From NCBI RefSeq assembly GCF_964340395.1, contig NC_135557.1, positions 19,498,725 through 19,562,724 of the forward strand: DNA of 64,000 bases, given 5' to 3'. Origin of the DNA: Glandiceps talaboti. Lineage: Eukaryota > Hemichordata > Enteropneusta > Spengelidae. A program made the translations under genes and the position numbers. Positions 62,175 through 64,000 of this stretch are shown one piece after another. Numbering within the stretch: the first letter of the stretch is position 1; the number at the start of each line of letters is the position of its first letter. The notes beneath the pieces were generated by a model. It did not search any database, was not told the DNA's origin, and worked only from the letters and a program-made list of their open reading frames with translations.

Positions 62175-62260
62175 AAAAGTACGCCCTTCTCCAGTGAAAT
62201 TCAAACACATGACCTCCAGACATGAATTCTAACCACTACGCCACGGGAGTCGGTTAACTA
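62175..62260 (-). repeat. tRNA-derived SINE-like fragment
   Basis: The minus strand reads GTGGCGTAGTGGTTAGAATT, an A-box match, followed about 35 nt later by TGTGTTTGAATTTC, a weak B-box. The ends do not form an acceptor stem, so this is not a functional tRNA gene. It sits in the extra sequence of the P450 copy B leader. Confidence 0.5.
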
Positions 62261-63118
62261 TATCCTACAAGTTAAACCTACGGGGAATTGATCGAAGTCG
62301 TAGTGTGGTTGGTAGTTCTATGGTTCGAGTGTCCCTGGATATTTAAGTCACGTGTTACATAAACGACAACCTAATTAGGTCATCTAATGCCACAATCTAC
62401 ATACTGGAAGATAACAAGATTCGTATGTTGCAATGTAAGTATGGTGCAATGTATAAAATCAAATTAATTTTGGGACCGCATCCAAAAATCAGCGCCCCCA
62501 CCACCACTACTTATAGATACATTACACATTTCATTGTCATGTACAATATATAATTATTGATATTTTAACAATTTTGAGGGAATATATTGGGTTTTTTTTG
62601 TCTAATCGAAAACCCTACTTGCAGGTAGTGTAGGTTAAAATTCCGAGTATGACAGCGCAGAATGTTTTATTTAATATGTAATTTAATTATGCTGTGCACA
62701 TTGTATACATGTGATTGCATAATTAACTATGGCGAATACACAATGATTATTTGGGAGAATTTGGCCATGGCAGGTTAATTTCCATAATTTATCACATTCA
62801 CCGATCAGAAGGTATTTGACTTACTCTTGGCAAAATTGCATAATAATGAATATATTTGCATAAATCTGATTACTTATTCCGCATGCTCACGTTAAATGTA
62901 AAGAGGGTGATCCGACGTGAAACAAATATAAGATAATGCATAATTTATCACCAAAGTTATTGAAGTGTCTACGTTACAAACTCACTATAGTGGTCTCCGT
63001 ACATCTGTTATTTATTCGGCAAAGTAATTAATATTGTGACTGTTATTACAGTGTCTAAGAGTCAAATATACTTTACTTGTAGATCAGTACAAGAGTGAAC
63101 TAGGCAGACCAAATCATC

Positions 63119-63464
63119 ATGCTAGATATAGGATTCTTTTCTGCACCCTTTCTCTTTCTACTGGCTGCATTGATAATAATATGCGTCAGATACTACACGC
63201 CACCATGCAAGAACTTTCCTCCAGGACCATGGGGTTTTCCTATCATTGGTAGCATTGGCTATCATGTTGGACATTCAGCTCATAAGGATATGACTACCCT
63301 GGCTAAGAAATATAGCAATGTGTACAGTATTAAGCTTGGAAATAGTGTACTTGTTATCCTAAATGGTATTTCTGCAATCAAGGAGGCTATGATAAAGAGT
63401 GGGGATGACTTTGCTGATCGTCCAACGCGTTGGTCCATTGAACAATTTAATCCAAAGCATGAAG
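63119..63464 (+). CDS. CYP2-clan P450 copy B, exon 1 only (partial or truncated)
   Basis: This exon has the same 346-nt length, start and donor as exon 1 of copy A, with 7 amino-acid changes in 115. It begins MLDIGFFSAPFLFLLAALII and ends at QFNPKHEG before gtaagc. Homology with copy A continues only about 18 nt into the intron, to about 63,482. No counterpart of exon 2 appears before the window ends, although exon 2 follows after 407 nt in copy A. It is either the first exon of a gene whose intron 1 has been replaced or enlarged, or a duplicated fragment. The frame reads through the donor for 43 codons to a stop at 63596-63598. Confidence 0.7.
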
Positions 63465-63482
63465 GTAAGCTTAAATTCTTAA

Positions 63483-64000
63483 CCAGATTTGAACTGAATG
63501 CCTTCCGTAAGGAATTTCATGATTTATGCAAGAAATTTAGCTCGATATCTGTGATTCGTCAAGTCCCAATGAAAGTTAGTTGTCGAAAATGTTGTTGAAA
63601 TGCCCGCCATGCCTCCTATTCTCAGCACAGGAAAGCTTGCCATCCTCGACTTTACTCAGCTTTCGTGACCCCCTACATACCCAGGATATGGCATGTGCGT
63701 GTTGAACTTCCTTCTGTCCCACCACGAGTTTACACACACAAATTGTCAAGATTTTGTTGAGTGGCACCCCCTCACTGTACACTAATTACATAGAGGTCAA
63801 TGAATAGGTCTCCATTATTGATACATTGTCGCGAAATTTTCTTCGTAGGCTATATTTTGACCACACACATGATTTGGGTATAAATTATAGATTATTACAC
63901 TTGATAAATATGTGAGAGTGTATTTATATCCTGAGATACAGAGCTAGATAAATGATTATGTACAAGCCTTGCAACAAACAGCGGTAGTTTGTTATCGAGA
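63483..64000. other. Sequence replacing P450 intron 1 in copy B
   Basis: No match to copy A intron 1 or exon 2 is visible. The piece 63,483-63,780 is less AT-rich than its surroundings and may be an insertion of unknown type. Confidence 0.4.

Larger units (their letters stand above)
60676..63482 (+). repeat. Duplicate of divergent promoter plus P450 exon 1
   Basis: Matches 53,926-55,738. The left edge lies next to a (GT)n tract at 60,620-60,662 and close to the ATG of the CAP gene in the source copy. The right edge lies 18 nt inside P450 intron 1. The duplicate carries about 0.97 kb of extra sequence at about 62,068-63,041 inside the putative 5' UTR intron. Confidence 0.85.

Noticed and set aside
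62175-62260. Functional tRNA gene
   Set aside because: A- and B-box resemblance only; acceptor stem and cloverleaf do not pair.

Overview
This is invertebrate metazoan nuclear DNA. It is AT-rich and intron-rich, with GT-AG introns, phase-1 shuffled extracellular modules, dense simple-sequence arrays and small fold-back elements. An Ovo transcription factor with a SNAG motif, a family-9 (GH9) cellulase, CAP/LDLa and C-type-lectin modules and a CYP2-clan P450 together point to a marine invertebrate such as a lophotrochozoan or an invertebrate deuterostome. I cannot name the species. No bacterial, viral or CRISPR locus is visible. All gene models were built by hand from splice sites and reading phase, and every one closes in frame.  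Layout. 1-11,147: no gene recognised, only dispersed repeats and microsatellites. 11,148-24,050 (minus): ovo/OVOL zinc-finger gene, 4 exons, 304 aa, with large introns carrying trinucleotide arrays. 24,051-30,103: no gene recognised; holds a large GACA satellite with higher-order structure. 30,104-40,893 (minus): 16-exon gene for a 786-aa secreted protein with order signal peptide, CTLD, EGF, CTLD, EGF, GH9 endoglucanase. This is the most unusual object in the window. 40,894-43,617: no gene recognised. 43,618-53,921 (minus): 9-exon gene for a 332-aa secreted LDLa-LDLa-CAP protein, including two consecutive 18-nt microexons. 53,922-55,372: divergent promoter region. 55,373-59,331 (plus): complete 6-exon CYP2-clan P450, 493 aa. 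60,676-63,482: second copy of the divergent promoter region plus P450 exon 1; homology then breaks and the window ends.  Relations between genes. There is no operon. The GH9 and CAP genes are separate secreted modular proteins on the same strand, and both use phase-1 introns between modules, the usual mark of exon shuffling. The CAP gene and P450 copy A start head-to-head about 1.45 kb apart. A duplication copied this control region and the first P450 exon but not the CAP gene, leaving an apparently orphan CAP promoter whose TATA box has changed. Several microsatellites in the GH9 gene sit directly beside splice sites.
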